Shown here piece after piece: positions 45,612-57,095 of a stretch of 64,000 nt of DNA (the first letter of the stretch is position 1; the number at the start of each line of letters is the position of its first letter). The DNA comes from Amylostereum areolatum (lineage: Eukaryota > Basidiomycota > Agaricomycetes > Russulales > Stereaceae). The position numbers and the translations under genes are program-made. Where the stretch lies: assembly GCA_012932865.1 (NCBI GenBank), contig SAXG01000022.1, positions 704,493 to 768,492 on the forward strand, given 5' to 3'. The notes beneath the pieces are model-generated. The model saw only the letters and a program-made list of their open reading frames with translations. It had not been told where the DNA came from and did not search any database.

Positions 45612-47430
45612 TCATGGCCCCAGGATAGAATCTCTCCACGACTCCCCCTTCTCTCTGTTCCAAGGCGATTGGGCGGTAAAGCTCGAAGATTCGCCGTCGG
45701 ACCGATTGAAGTCCTCTGAGAATGCCATGGAAAAATGGTCCATTGTGCGCACCGTTGATATTATGCTCAGCCTCGGTTTAGGGGACGTGGTGGAACAAGG
45801 AATCGCTGGTAGCTGAAGGTTTTTCTTCGTGGAAAACGGGCTGGGGTCAAATTTGGTGCGTTGTGGGCCGAACGTGGGCCGCGAGATCAAGGACGTCGTG
45901 TCCTTCGACCATGCTTGACCCAGGCTGACACGATAGAATATAACGAGGGGGGCTATGACCTAACAAAGTGTTAAATCCGAAAGGTTTCCCGTGGCGCGTA
46001 AAACGCACCTGCACCTGTCCTAGGATAGGAAGAACAACACTTTGCCCGGGACTCTCAATCCCCACGAGGATTATATACAACAAAGCGGTAACGGTCTCCA
46101 AGGCCGCCGACTCCACGAACATGGTAACAACGCTCGTGAATCGCTTGTCGGATGTCGACTTTGAAAACGCGCGCATTTCATGGCGGTGATGTAGGATGCG
46201 ACCAACAATGAGGCCCGTGGCGATGGCGCTCAACGCGAGGGAGACCGTGCGATACGCCACCAGGTAATCAATATGGTCCCCTGCGTATGCATGCGTCCCT
46301 GGTTCCGCCAACTGTCTCAAAAACAGCGAGCCTACTACTGCCACCGTCGTCAGTTTTAAATGAAGGCGAAGAGAGAAAATGCGTACCCAGGTTTGCGATA
46401 AACATGATCACTGGAAAAACCACATACGTTCGTAATCTCCCGCTGTATATGATACAGCAGCGGTAGAGCTGGATAGAGCCTGTGACATGAGGGGTACGTT
46501 TTCCAAGCCCCAAAAATGACGACTCACCATGACCAGGTCCGCTGACCAACTAAGAACCACATATCTGCGAGCATTGCCGTGTGAACGCTCGAATAGTGAA
46601 CGTGGTAGATGATGCTCACGTTGCGTTTAGCATAACATTTATCCAGTCCCCGTCATTCTGTTCCACGAAGACGTGCGGTCCGCCTGCATAATTCCGCTCC
46701 AAAACGAACGCCACGACCGTCCATCGGATCTGTAGCGCGAAAGCGATTGTAGCGAGGATGGCGAGCCAGGTTCGCATGCACCACATCTTCCAATTTCTCC
46801 TGTCGTGACAGACTGTGATTCCATACAATGCACAGACAACACCTGCGCATTCAAATCGTCAATATCGAGGATTCTTTAGGCGCAGACGCGCGGGCGACGC
46901 ACCATAACCGATGCCCGCGAAGATGGTTCCCATGAGAATGATTGTGTCGAGGTTGGGGTCGTTCGAGTAGTCATTCTTAGTGAGCATGATGGGGAGCCTG
47001 AGGAAGAATATGTAGGAGAACCGGGGCATATATATTTTTGAGATATCGTTACGAGGATGAGGGTCCCTGTAAACGCATCGTAGAATCGTTCCACGAGAAA
47101 GGCCGAGGAGAGCGTGATAGGCGTCGACAAATCCAGCTGTCCACACAAGATACAGTGCTTCAAACTCACAGGATACATGGATGCATTCATTTGCTCCTTG
47201 CATTTACGTGAACTAGAGGGGTCTCTCTTCCGTTTCCGGTCGTCATTATCAGTTGCCAGGATAAGCGTGCTCGTACCGACACAGCAATGAATGCATAGAC
47301 GCCCGAAAATAGTACGACTGGGACGCTATCGATATCCTCAACCTTGTAACCCACTGGACCATGCCGAATCAGGTCTGAGGAGGTAGGATGTTGACCATTA
47401 ACCTACAATAATCTTGTGATATTGATCAGT
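45612..47430 (-). CDS. Multi-pass (probably seven-TM) membrane protein, basidiomycete type
   Basis: The stop is at 45612; the first exon is uncertain. Exons encode, in order, SVPVVLFSGVYAFIAVS, LDTIILMGTIFAGIGYG, a loop then WLAILATIAFALQIRWTVVAF, LYRCCIIYSGRLRTYVVFPVIMFIANL, VVGSLFLRQL..., YRTVSLALSAIATGLIVGRILHHRHEM and LETVTALLYIILVG. A Ser-rich cytoplasmic tail of about 90 residues follows. The LYRCCIIYSGR segment is typical of a large group of unannotated mushroom seven-TM proteins. No ligand can be named. Intron phases fit GT-AG at most joins, but the 5' end between 47280 and 47430 is approximate. Confidence 0.6.
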
Positions 47431-47820
47431 GAGGCTGTCGGACAGGCCGGAAAGACGGAAGACGAGATACGGCGAACTAGTAGAAGACCAGACGAAAGCC
47501 TTTCGGGCGTTGTAATGAGAAGGATCCGAGTCCTTTTCGACGTTTGTTCACCAACTCGGGAAGTGGGATCTCCGGGCTGTAGACCGTGTTGCGTGGCGTT
47601 GGTTTATACGTGGACTGTTGGGCGATAGACCCCCTGAACGAGGACAAGGGACACAGCTATCTCATGACAGCCCTCACTGTTCGACATATATAGCCGTCCT
47701 TTCTCTCACGGGGGTGTACTGACGCAGTCTAATCCGATCAACGAAAACCAGACACTCCTGGTATTAGGAACTGTCAAAAAGCTCCGAGCACCTTCTTCCC
47801 GCACAAACGGTTGACCGGGA
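47431..47820. other. Intergenic region
   Basis: About 390 bp between the uncertain 5' end of the membrane-protein gene and the stop of the glomulin-like gene. Nothing further is seen. Confidence 0.5.
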
Positions 47821-50151
47821 TTACAGTGAAATCGTGTTTAGCGCCTCATCGATGCGTTCGATACTTGTTTGGAGGGACGCCAACGGCAAGATCTCGTGAA
47901 GGTCGCCTGATCACATCATGCGTCAGCAAATCGAACGGAGAAGGAAAACGGTACACACTTGAGATTTCGTTGTCATTCAACCACGAACACACAGAGAGTC
48001 GAAGAGGCCCCAGGAAAGAGGTTTCGATATTTCGGACCATATCCGCATCTCTGATTCCCGTCTAAGCCAGGATTAGTTGTGTCCGGAATCGATGTAGACT
48101 TTGGCCTCATACCTTGTTACTTGAATCCCTCAGCAGCAAAACGTAGTATAAACCCAAAGATTCCACCAAACGGGTGGGTTCAGGGGATTCCATGAACTCC
48201 TTCACGGATATTCCGGAGTCAAGTAATGTAGGCGGGTCGGTGCGAAACACGTAGGGACCTATCGTTTGGAGGAGGAGTGGCGAGGCGAAGACGCTGGGTG
48301 TTCCAGTGGGCGCACCATGCGAAGACAGTGCATCTAAGGCGGCTTCTTTCAGCAGACCAATGGCCGCTATGCGCATCTGCGGAAAGGCGTCATCTGCCGG
48401 AGCCAGAAGGTCGGTGAGAATCTGAAGACGTAGGGGAGAGGGTGTTAGACGCAGGAGCTGTCCTAGTAGACGGAATGTGAGATGCCGGGTGGCGGGGTCT
48501 GGGTGGGCGCTGCAAAGGGGGGGCAAAATGGTGGAAAGTGGGATGATGACATCCTGCGGCAAGTCACCCTGAGGGGATGATGGGGATGGCGGATATAGAA
48601 CCGTGAAAAGGATGGCAAGGGCTTCGTCGAGCGCGATGTTTGATTGAAGTGAAGTCAGCAGGACAGGGAAGAGGGGGGTGATACTATGCATAGAGAGCTG
48701 GTTGGACGAGGAGTGGGCAACTAAGATGAGGGAAGACATAGTCTGCAGACTCAAAAGGCTATCAAAGGAACGATCCAGCGACGTCGAAGCTTCCTATTCA
48801 TTATTCAGCGTTTATCCTACACTGACCAAGGAAGATAATATAGACTCACGATGGCCGACCGCATGGCCTTTTCACCCTCCTCCCAATCCGTACGAATAGA
48901 TGATCTCAGCACGAGTCTCGGAAAACGTGCCTCGAACAGTCGTTGTGCGATTGAGGTCGAGGCTGCGTTGACACAAGCTTCGATCGTAGTATCTAGCAAC
49001 GAAGCCAGAATGGGCTACAGCGCGAAGTCAGCTATGAGAATTCGTGAAAACGATAGATCGTGCACGTTACACAACCGATTGTGGGATCCGTTTGGTGACG
49101 AAGCGTCATTAGCCCATGCTGAAGCTTTACGAACAAGATGGGAAACGCCATCGATCAGTTCGCGTGCTTCTTTGGTGGTTATATGCGACGTTGCTGCATC
49201 AGGAAAAACCTCCCTTACTAAAAATCTACTAATTAGAGGGGGACCTTCCTAATTCCCTGTTCCCGCTGCCAACCTGCAAGGCACTACGTCAACGTAGGTC
49301 CCTGTCACCCTTCTGGCCTCAACTATGTATTTGAAGTGCAAATATGAGGTCAATGTCGACGACGGTGCATCGAAATGTGTACGGGGTTTTGTGAGAATAG
49401 AGCCCGTTAGTTCACTTTAGGAAGGTCCCCCTCTAACTAGCGCTAATTTGCTGGATTTGTTGATTTTAGTAAGGGAGGTTTTTCCTGATGTGGTAAGACG
49501 GCTTTCTGCAGTTCTGTGAGGATTGGCTGCAGTGAATCCGATGGTGTTTTTCGAGACTTGATACGTGGTACCACTGGAAGAAAGGATATCGTTAATTATA
49601 CACCACGATCGGGAAGAAAGGAACGTACCGGCGGCATAAGAATCGACGATGCGCGAGAGCTGACCAGCATGCGATATACGACTTGTTGCCTCCCCCTCTT
49701 CCTCTTCACTACCATCTGGTTCTAGGACGAGACGTTCGAGGACTTCTTGTAGGACTATGTTCATCTCCTTTGCACTGCTGCATTCGCTCATCAGAGCCAG
49801 GATATCGTCACAGCCCTCCTTGTCGGAGGATATGAGATGTGTCACGACGCTAAGTGGGTCCTGAAAACGCTTCACTCTTATTTTATGCCATCGATAAGAG
49901 TATTGACGCATACCAGTTCACTTTCCAAACCATCCCGGACAGTCCATTGGTAGAGCTGTTTGAGGTTGTGGCGGGGCTCAGCATCGTTGACGGCAGAGAT
50001 AACCAGGGCCGTGAAGGCAAGAGACCTGGCCTACGGAAGATGTAGCTATATAACTAGAACGTGCATATGAAATCAATGTACCTCTTCATCAAGAAGAATG
50101 CTTGAGTCCGTCAAGAGCAGATAGTTATAAAAGAGGTTTGTTGCTCGGGGA
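47821..50151 (-). pseudogene. YAP/Alf4/glomulin-family gene with a MITE in an exon
   Basis: The stop is at 47821-47823, after a last exon encoding DLHEILPLASLQTSIERIDEA. The protein is alpha-helical and ARM-like: LFYNYLLLTDSSILLDEE, ALVISAVNDAEPRHNLKQLYQW, SVVTHLISSDKEGCDDIL, TPLFPVLLTSLQ, HPDPATRHLTFRLLGQLLRLTP, FPQMRIAAIGLLKEAALDAL and LVESLGLYYVLLLRD. These match the basidiomycete YAP/Alf4/glomulin family, whose animal member inhibits cullin-RING ligases. A 294-bp MITE at 49197-49490 breaks an exon. One frame (TTYQ...RLTT then ATSHITTKEARELIDG) stays open across the reconstructed empty site, but the more family-like frame just upstream (VPRIKSRKTPSDSLQ) is offset. The locus may therefore be damaged in more than one way. 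The 5' exon beyond 50151 was not found. Confidence 0.6.
49197..49490 (+). mobile_element. 294-bp MITE, copy B (inside the glomulin-like gene)
   Basis: Ends CATCAGGAAAAACC...GGTTTTTCCTGATG, flanked by a 2-bp TG duplication (49195-49196 and 49491-49492). Read on this strand it is, by eye, identical to the minus strand of 16841-17134. It therefore lies antisense to its host gene, whereas copy A lies sense to its host gene. It has no coding potential. Confidence 0.85.
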
Positions 50152-50544
50152 CTGTAAAGCGCGCACCATAGAAGTGATTTTCTGAATATTACTACTGTAG
50201 GTGTTCTATTTCAATGTTCATTTGCTGTCCAATGGATGCCTAGCACTGTAGCGGGTCTGGAGTTTGGACCTCTTTGGGCTGGATGACACAAGCCAACAAG
50301 TTGAAGGTGGCTGTGGGCCTGTGGCAGGATACATAAGAAACGCGGTGGGACAATGATAATATCACAATGGTGGAAAGTGGTGGAAGCGCTTGGAGAAAAT
50401 CGGCAACTCCCGATAATTACACAGGGTCCGGCCGTGCTACCGGCGCCTAGTACCAAGTCACCTTCGTCCTCCGTGCCAGAGTGTGGCGAGCTTTCCCTAC
50501 TAGCTCCAAGTCTCCTCCAGTCAAAAATGATATACAAACTCTAA

Positions 50545-52488
50545 CTGAACGCCACCGAGTACCCAATTCACTCGGTGACTGTTTTCAAGTCTTCCAAGGC
50601 GGAGATCGTCAGGACATTCACCTTATCTCTCAAGGCAAGTTCCCAGTTGAACGAATCTCAAGCTGATGATCAACGGTGCTCGAGGTCAGGGAGGGCAGAA
50701 CAAAGTGGAAATAGATCATTTGTCTAGCTCCATTGCCGTTGAGTCTGCTCGCGTGTCCGGGCTTGGCGACGCACAACTGTTCGATGTCGTGTGTGCGGTG
50801 GACAACAACTCCGGTAATCACTCTCCGGAGTCGCATCGCGAGAAGCTTCGCATCCTCTCCTCAAAGAAGACATCTCTCAAACGCGAACTCGATGTCTTCA
50901 AATACCTTTTCTCCGACCTAAACAATTACTCGCGTGGCTTGAAAGGGGACCATGTCGCCCCCGATCTTGCCATGGCATTCTTTACAGAGTATCATGGTAA
51001 AGCTTCCTGGATTATGAAAGAAGAATCCAGACTCGAAGAAGAGATCGCACAAGTAGAGAAGGAATCTGAGAAAATTCGGCGCGACTGGTCCCTGAAGAAA
51101 GGTGAGGTCAACGGGAAGGTCACTGTGGTAATAATGGCCAAACAACCAACCAATATCAAGCTGAAGCTTACTTATAGTGAGCGTCTGTTCATATCTTTTG
51201 CCGGGTCCACATACTTGAATGTGATGTCGTAGTTGTGCACCACGCCTCATGGACACCGGCATATGAACTCCATGCGACGACAAAGTCGGGCGTTCCTGCT
51301 TCTGCAATGTCCCTGCACTATCGTGCCAAGATTTCACAAAGCACAGGGGAAGATTGGTCGGACGTAGCTCTCGCTCTGAGCACTGCTCACATGAACCTTG
51401 CTGGAGACACTATCCCGGAGTTGAAGCCTAGACGCATTTGCCCTCCGTTGTCGGTGCCGGTGCCGCACCCCGTTATGATGCATATGATCTCGAGGCCCCG
51501 GCGCCACGCCTTATCAATGGAGCATGACGATATCGACACTCCTATCCTAGCATCGGATGAATCTAGCCTCTTTTCGGTTTCTAGAGACGGACGAGACCAG
51601 ACCTCGGAGCATCCACCAGTCCTTACAGAGGTATCTTCTGTGGTCAACCAAACCCCCCTATCGTTGTCATATCAAGTGGAGGGGAAATCAAGCATTCCCA
51701 GCGATGGAGTTGCTCACCAAGTATCGGTCGCAAGGTTGCCATTCGAAGCAACCGTCGTTTATATCGTCGTTCCAACGGTGAAGCCCATCGCGTATCTTCA
51801 GGTCAGCATTCTTGTGTTTCCGCACTGATCGCATTAGTCACCGAGTTTGTTTGGATAGGCCAACGTCAAGAACTCGAGCGATTACTTTCTCATGCCTGGA
51901 TCGGTCAACGTTTATCTCGACGACAGTTTCGTCTCAAAGACGTACATTAAGGCATGTCACTTAAATAATGCCGATCCACCCACCTTTCTGATGCAGGGCC
52001 TTGTGTGGCAACAGGACATCGCGCCGGGCGATGCATTCGACTGTACCCTTGGGCCGGACGCCTCGACGCGCATCATATACTCGCGGTCGTCCAAACTCGA
52101 CACTGCACCTGCGACGGCCTTTAGCGAACAATTCAACACAACCACATACACGAGCCTCACAACAGTTCACAACCGGCACGCGTTCGCCCTCAGCACACTC
52201 ATCATACGAGACACCCTTCCGATCTCGGAAGACGAGCAGCGCGTTCGCGTGATCCTCCGCGAACCTGGTGTGTTGGCGACGACGGGAAAATTCGAGGAGA
52301 AGAGCGTGGAGACAGAGGACGGAGAGGCGCACAAGATCCGATGGTACAATGGCGCAAATGAGGACGGGGATAAAAAAGAAGGGTTGTATGAGTGGGTTTG
52401 CTCGGTTGATGCGGGTAAGAAAGTTACAGTGCGGGCAGTGTGGGACATCAAAGCCCCCGCCGATGTCAAGTGGGTAGAGACCTCGTGA
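50545..52488 (+). CDS. DUF4140/DUF4139 protein (mucoidy-inhibitor A-like)
   Basis: The stop is at 52486-52488. The N-terminal part (PIHSVTVFKSSKAEIVRTFTLSLK, VEIDHLSSSIAVESARVSGLG) is the DUF4140-like domain. A coiled coil (KASWIMKEESRLEEEIAQVEKESEKIR) follows, then DUF4139 (VHHASWTPAYELHA, TGEDWSDVALALSTA, PGDAFDCTLGPDASTRI) to the end AVWDIKAPADVKWVETS. Function is unknown in fungi. Splice models need two GC-AG introns: aag|gcaagt...gtcag near 50635-50694 and aag|gcatgt...caacag near 51953-52015. The start is unresolved: the ATG at 50528 is followed in frame by TAA after five codons, so an upstream exon or a defect is likely. The gene is divergent from the glomulin-like gene. Confidence 0.75.
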
Positions 52489-54359
52489 CCACGATGCACT
52501 TCTTTCTACTTCTGATGATCGCCGAGTGTACTCTGTATTCTGAAATTGCCAGGTAGAATTTGTGTCCAAACAACGTCGCGCCCCTGCTGAGGAGGTACCG
52601 TGCTTACATCCCGGCGACCGCATCGGAAGCCTGCGCGATGGATCAAGTGTCCGTTCGTTTCGCACTCTCCAGTGGTGACTTGGACTTGATAACCGAGGCT
52701 CAATCGCGTGGCAGGTTGCCGGTGACTGGCAGTGAAACTATCAGTGACCTCCTACAAAAGCGAACGCCACAGTTACGCAGAACCAAATGGGGAATCTATC
52801 ATTCCGAATCCACTGCAGGCGCGAAATATGCGAAGCGATGCTCTGGAAGAGACTAAGTACCTGCTGCCATGTCAGCAGTATTGAACGTAAGCAATCGCAT
52901 TTTTACCGTTGAACGTTGTTTGTCTGAACGTAGAAGTAGGATGCCACACGGTTTGCCAGAGTACCACTGCATGACGGCACTTCGCAAATCTTCCTCCTCT
53001 GTCGCCTGGATCCACCGAAATCTATACGATGAATTTAAACTTCTGTTGAAGGTATTAGCAACTGAAACCGTGTGGACTTCCGGCGGGTAAGTTTTTAGAT
53101 CAGTGCTCCGAGCGCCTGAATTAAATTCGGGAGTGTCATATTACCTGGTCTACCAGTGGATACCCCGGAACAGAATCGTCGCGAACAGCATCCGTGGATG
53201 CGACTTGTGGTAAACCGTTAGGCCAGCTCGACCTTACCCTGATCGCTGTCTGCATGTCAGGCCTCAGGACTCCGAGCCGGTCAGGAACTGCACGCCACAG
53301 GGCCCTGGCAGTGGTACCATACAGAGTCACCCAGAATGGTCGTGATGCTGGCTGCACCAGCCATGGGTCCGCTATGAGCGGCAGACCGGTCGAACTCCAC
53401 CAGTGGGTCAAGAAAATATGAGAATTTCCGTGGCAGTGGCAAGCTAGACGCAAATCTGGACCATGCAAGAAGTCCCGATGTCCGGAAGGATCCGATGCAC
53501 TGATCGTACTCATTCCCCGCTCAGCAGGAAAGGTGACACATACTTGAGTGAAGCATGGTGGACTCGGGAAGGACATTGTGCACCATTGAAGGTCGGGTCA
53601 CGAAGGTCTGAGAGGAAGCGCCGTACGTGAGCGTACGTGTCTCGACTGTGACAACTCTGAAGGTCACATTCACTCGCGACACGGTCACGACTTGCCAGTG
53701 CCTCAGGCTCAGGCTCTCAGGCTTCCGAGGCTCTTCCACCCTGCCATCGTCCCTGGTTGGTCCGCCTTTTTTTACTGTCAGCAGTAGGCTCTTTCTAACA
53801 ATGCTGACAGCGCACACGGGCGTGTGATACAGTTAACTCTTCGGATGGTGCTGAACGGTTTCACCCTCTACCATTGAACGGAACTTCAAACGCGCAATGA
53901 CATGCCAATCGCTAACCAACCTCGCCGAGGAAAAAAGGCCCCGTGCGTTTACGCCATATTGCTCTCCTTAGCCATTTGCCCTCCTGATCCAACGCGATTT
54001 AGCATCATGAATGCTGTCTCGTACGCCTGATTCCCGAGCATTTTTATCGTCCATCCTGCCATCCAGCACCATCTCCACCAGGACACCGATACACAGACAC
54101 CGATACACAGATGGCCTGTGGCATCTTATGAGCGGTATACACGGTAAGTTCTCACTGTCACTGACGGGTGCTCATGGTAACTTTTATATATCTGATTTAG
54201 GACGGTACCGGCACGCGCTGCACGTCCAAACCTATGAGTCCGATGGTAACCAATTTTTGTGCCGCGGCGTGCTCTCCGGGCTCGGACATTCCATTGTGGG
54301 GGCCTCTCGCCATGTACAATAATTCTGAGCATCCACATGTCAAGCAGGATCAGGGAGCG
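52489..54359. other. Gene-poor region upstream of the P450 gene
   Basis: About 1.9 kb with only short open frames and no recognisable family. A near-perfect duplicated acaccgatacacag occurs at about 54080-54110. I cannot support any gene here. Confidence 0.5.
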
Positions 54360-54365
54360 TATAAA
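54360..54365 (+). promoter_or_regulatory. TATA box of the P450 gene
   Basis: TATAAA about 98 bp before the ATG at 54463. Confidence 0.45.
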
Positions 54366-54462
54366 GGCGCCGCTGCCTCCCCATAGTCAACCCATCGTTC
54401 GCAGCACGATAAAACGGATCCACCTCATCTCCTCTTACGTCTCCCTACTTTCTTTGTCAATA

Positions 54463-56581
54463 ATGTCCACGGTTGGAACCGACCCTGCTGTCTTCCTTGA
54501 GGCCCTTGTACGTTGACGATCCTAGCTTCTCTTCCCACTCCCGAGCTGATTTTGGTGTAGACGGGCCCAGCGATCCCGGTCGTGTCCTTGAAGCTCGCGG
54601 CCGTCGTCGTGTTTATCACGACGGTCTGCGTCATCGCACCCTTCTTCTTCCGCAAGAACATCGTGGACAAGGACGGGAACAGCATTCCGCCAGGCCCGCT
54701 CCTGCGCTACGCCTTCCTGCGCAAATACCCCGAGCGCGTGCTTCAGACGTGGACGAAGCAGTTCGGGCCGATCTTCTCCCTCTTCCTGGGCAACCAGCTG
54801 TTCGTCGTCGTGTCGGACCCGCTCATTGCACGCGACCTCCTGGTCAAGAACGGCTCCATCTTCTCGAGCCGCAAGGAATACTTCTTGAAAAACCAAACCA
54901 TTCTGCACGGACGTGCGATCACCGCGTCCAAGTATGATGACCGCTGGTGCGCTCCATCCTTTATCCATCCTTTTTCTTCTTCTAACCGACGGCTTGGACC
55001 TGCAGGAGGCAGCACCGTAAGATCGCCGTGTCCCTGTTAACTCCCAAGGCCATCGAAGGCTACGCGCACGTCCTCGACTACGAGGCGCACATCCTAATCA
55101 AATCCCTCTACCACGAGTCCGGATCCGGCCTGCACCCGGTGAACCCAGCACACTTTGCGGGTCGTTACGCTTTGAAGTGAGTTCCCAACAGAAACCGCGT
55201 TGCGCAGAAGAGGCGGGCTGACCTGCCGCCCCACCAGTAACATGTTGACGGTCTCCTTCGCCACCCGCACGGACTCCACTTCCGACCCTTTGGTCGAACG
55301 CGCTCTCGCGCTCGCGACGGAGTTTATGCATCTTACAGGTGGATTGCTACACCCCGTCTTATGTTCCTTGGAACGCTAACGTGGATTTATCAGGGCCGTT
55401 CGCCAACATCGTAGACTTTATCACGCCCCTTCAGTGGCTTCCAACCACCACGCGCGCCCGCGGTCGCGCGTTGCACTCGGGCATCATGGAGGTGTACGGC
55501 GCGATGATCGAACGCGCGCGCGCGCGCCTGGATCGCGGCGAAGACGTTCCGGACTGTCTCGTCAAGACGCTCATCCTCGACCAGGAAAAAGAAAAGGTGC
55601 CGTTGCCTTTCCTCCCTCGAAGTTTCCGCGCCGCGACCGCTCACGCGCTTCCCCATTTTCCAGTTGGATTGGGAAGATCTGTGCATGCTCTCGGCCGTGT
55701 TCACGCTGGGAGGCGTCCACTCCGTGAGATCCGCCTTCCGCCTTTCGCTCCGTCGATCCATCAGCTACTGACGAAAGAAACTCCCCCAGACCGCCAGCGT
55801 GATCCAGTGGTTCCTCGCGCTCATCTGCGCCTACCCCGACATTCAGGCGCGGGCGCACGCCGAGCTGGACGCGGTCGTCGGACGGGACTGCTGGCCCTCT
55901 GCCGACGACGAGCCCCGTCTGCCTTACATCCGCGCCATCATCAAGGAGGTCCAGCGCGCGCACGCGCCGTTCTGGATGGCGACGCCGCATTACTCGACGG
56001 AGGACTTCGTGTACAACGGGATGTACCTCCCCAAGAACACCGCCGTCGTCCTCAACTGCTACGGCCTGCACCACAACGAGGCGCGGTACCCCGACGCGTG
56101 AGTGCAAGGTTTCATCGTGTGTAGGTGTGAGGGAGCGCGTGGGCTGAGCGGAGCGTGGGTGCAGGAAAAAATTCGACCCGGAGCGGTACTTTGGGGACGA
56201 GCTTTCGTGCGCCGAGTCGTCGAAACTCGGCGATCCCCTCCAGCGCGACCACTGGGCCTTCGGAGCCGGGTACGTCTACTCCCAGCTCCCAGCCCCCCCT
56301 CCTCTCGACCCAGCTGACGAGGCCGTGGTCCCCCTTCCAGCCGCCGTTTCTGCCCGGGCGTGCACGTCGCCGAGCGCGAGCTCTGGCTCGCCATCTCGCG
56401 TCTGCTCTGGGCGTTCGAGATCGAGCCCGTTCCCGGCGAACCGATCTCGCTCGAGGAGTACGAGGGCCAGTCGGGGCGCTCGCCCCTGCCGTACCGCGTC
56501 CGGCTCATCCCGCGGCACGGGCGCGTGTCCTCGCTGCTGGACGCGGAGGACGAAGTGAAGCTGTTGAACCTGCGGGCTTAG
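54463..56581 (+). CDS. Cytochrome P450 monooxygenase
   Basis: The ATG is at 54463 and the stop at 56579-56581, with about eight exons. A short first exon (MSTVGTDPAVFLEAL) splices to a membrane anchor (LAAVVVFITTVCVIAPFFF) and the proline hinge PPGPLLRYAFLRKYP. Helix C reads W...RQHRKIAVSLLTP. The K-helix ExxR is IIKEVQRAH. The meander/PERF-like part is KFDPERYFG. The heme-binding loop FGAGRRFCPGVHVAERE is joined across an intron and holds the axial Cys. The I-helix reads LGGVHSTAS across an intron, where most P450s have AGxDTT. It probably sits in the ER membrane and needs a CPR partner. The substrate is unknown, and no biosynthetic cluster surrounds it. Confidence 0.88.
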
Positions 56582-57095
56582 GTTCCAACTTGGATCGTTC
56601 GACGTCACCGTGGGCTACAAAAGAATGTATTGCGAGGCTTCTTGTTTATGTACTGGTTTCCTTTTCCGTCGTGTTGTAACTTTCCAACAGATCGCGTCGT
56701 CGTGTCCCTGCGCACGATGGAAGCGGTTTGATCGAGTGTTATTGTGATGTCGGGGGAGGACCCGAAGGCGAAAAAGCAGGAGCTAAACCCGACCGGGTGG
56801 TCGTGACGACAGCTTGCGGGACTCATCGCACGACACAACTGCCAACTGCCACAAGTCCAGGACGCTCACCCCACCAAGAAGCCGAGAAAAATGAATGGAT
56901 ACGATTTACACACAGATGGCAGGATCGCGGGTATACATGCTCCAGGGACGATTGCACAATGTTCGTGAGGGTCGTGAAGGATCGTAAACGTAAACAAGGA
57001 GAGGGTAGAGGATCCGAGAGACCGACCGCCGAAGTCAACGCTCCACAGGAAGACGAAAGAATCTCCAATCAAATCGAACGAGGGCCTAGGTTGAA
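56582..57095. other. Intergenic region, convergent 3' ends
   Basis: About 510 bp between the P450 stop and the stop of the minus-strand conserved gene. No feature is seen. Confidence 0.55.

Noticed and set aside
52560..53830. Several short open frames upstream of the P450 gene
   Set aside because: None has a family motif or a convincing exon chain, and they overlap on both strands.
54080..54110. Duplicated acaccgatacacag as a possible CRISPR-like or regulatory array
   Set aside because: Only two units with no spacer structure; a simple local duplication is enough.
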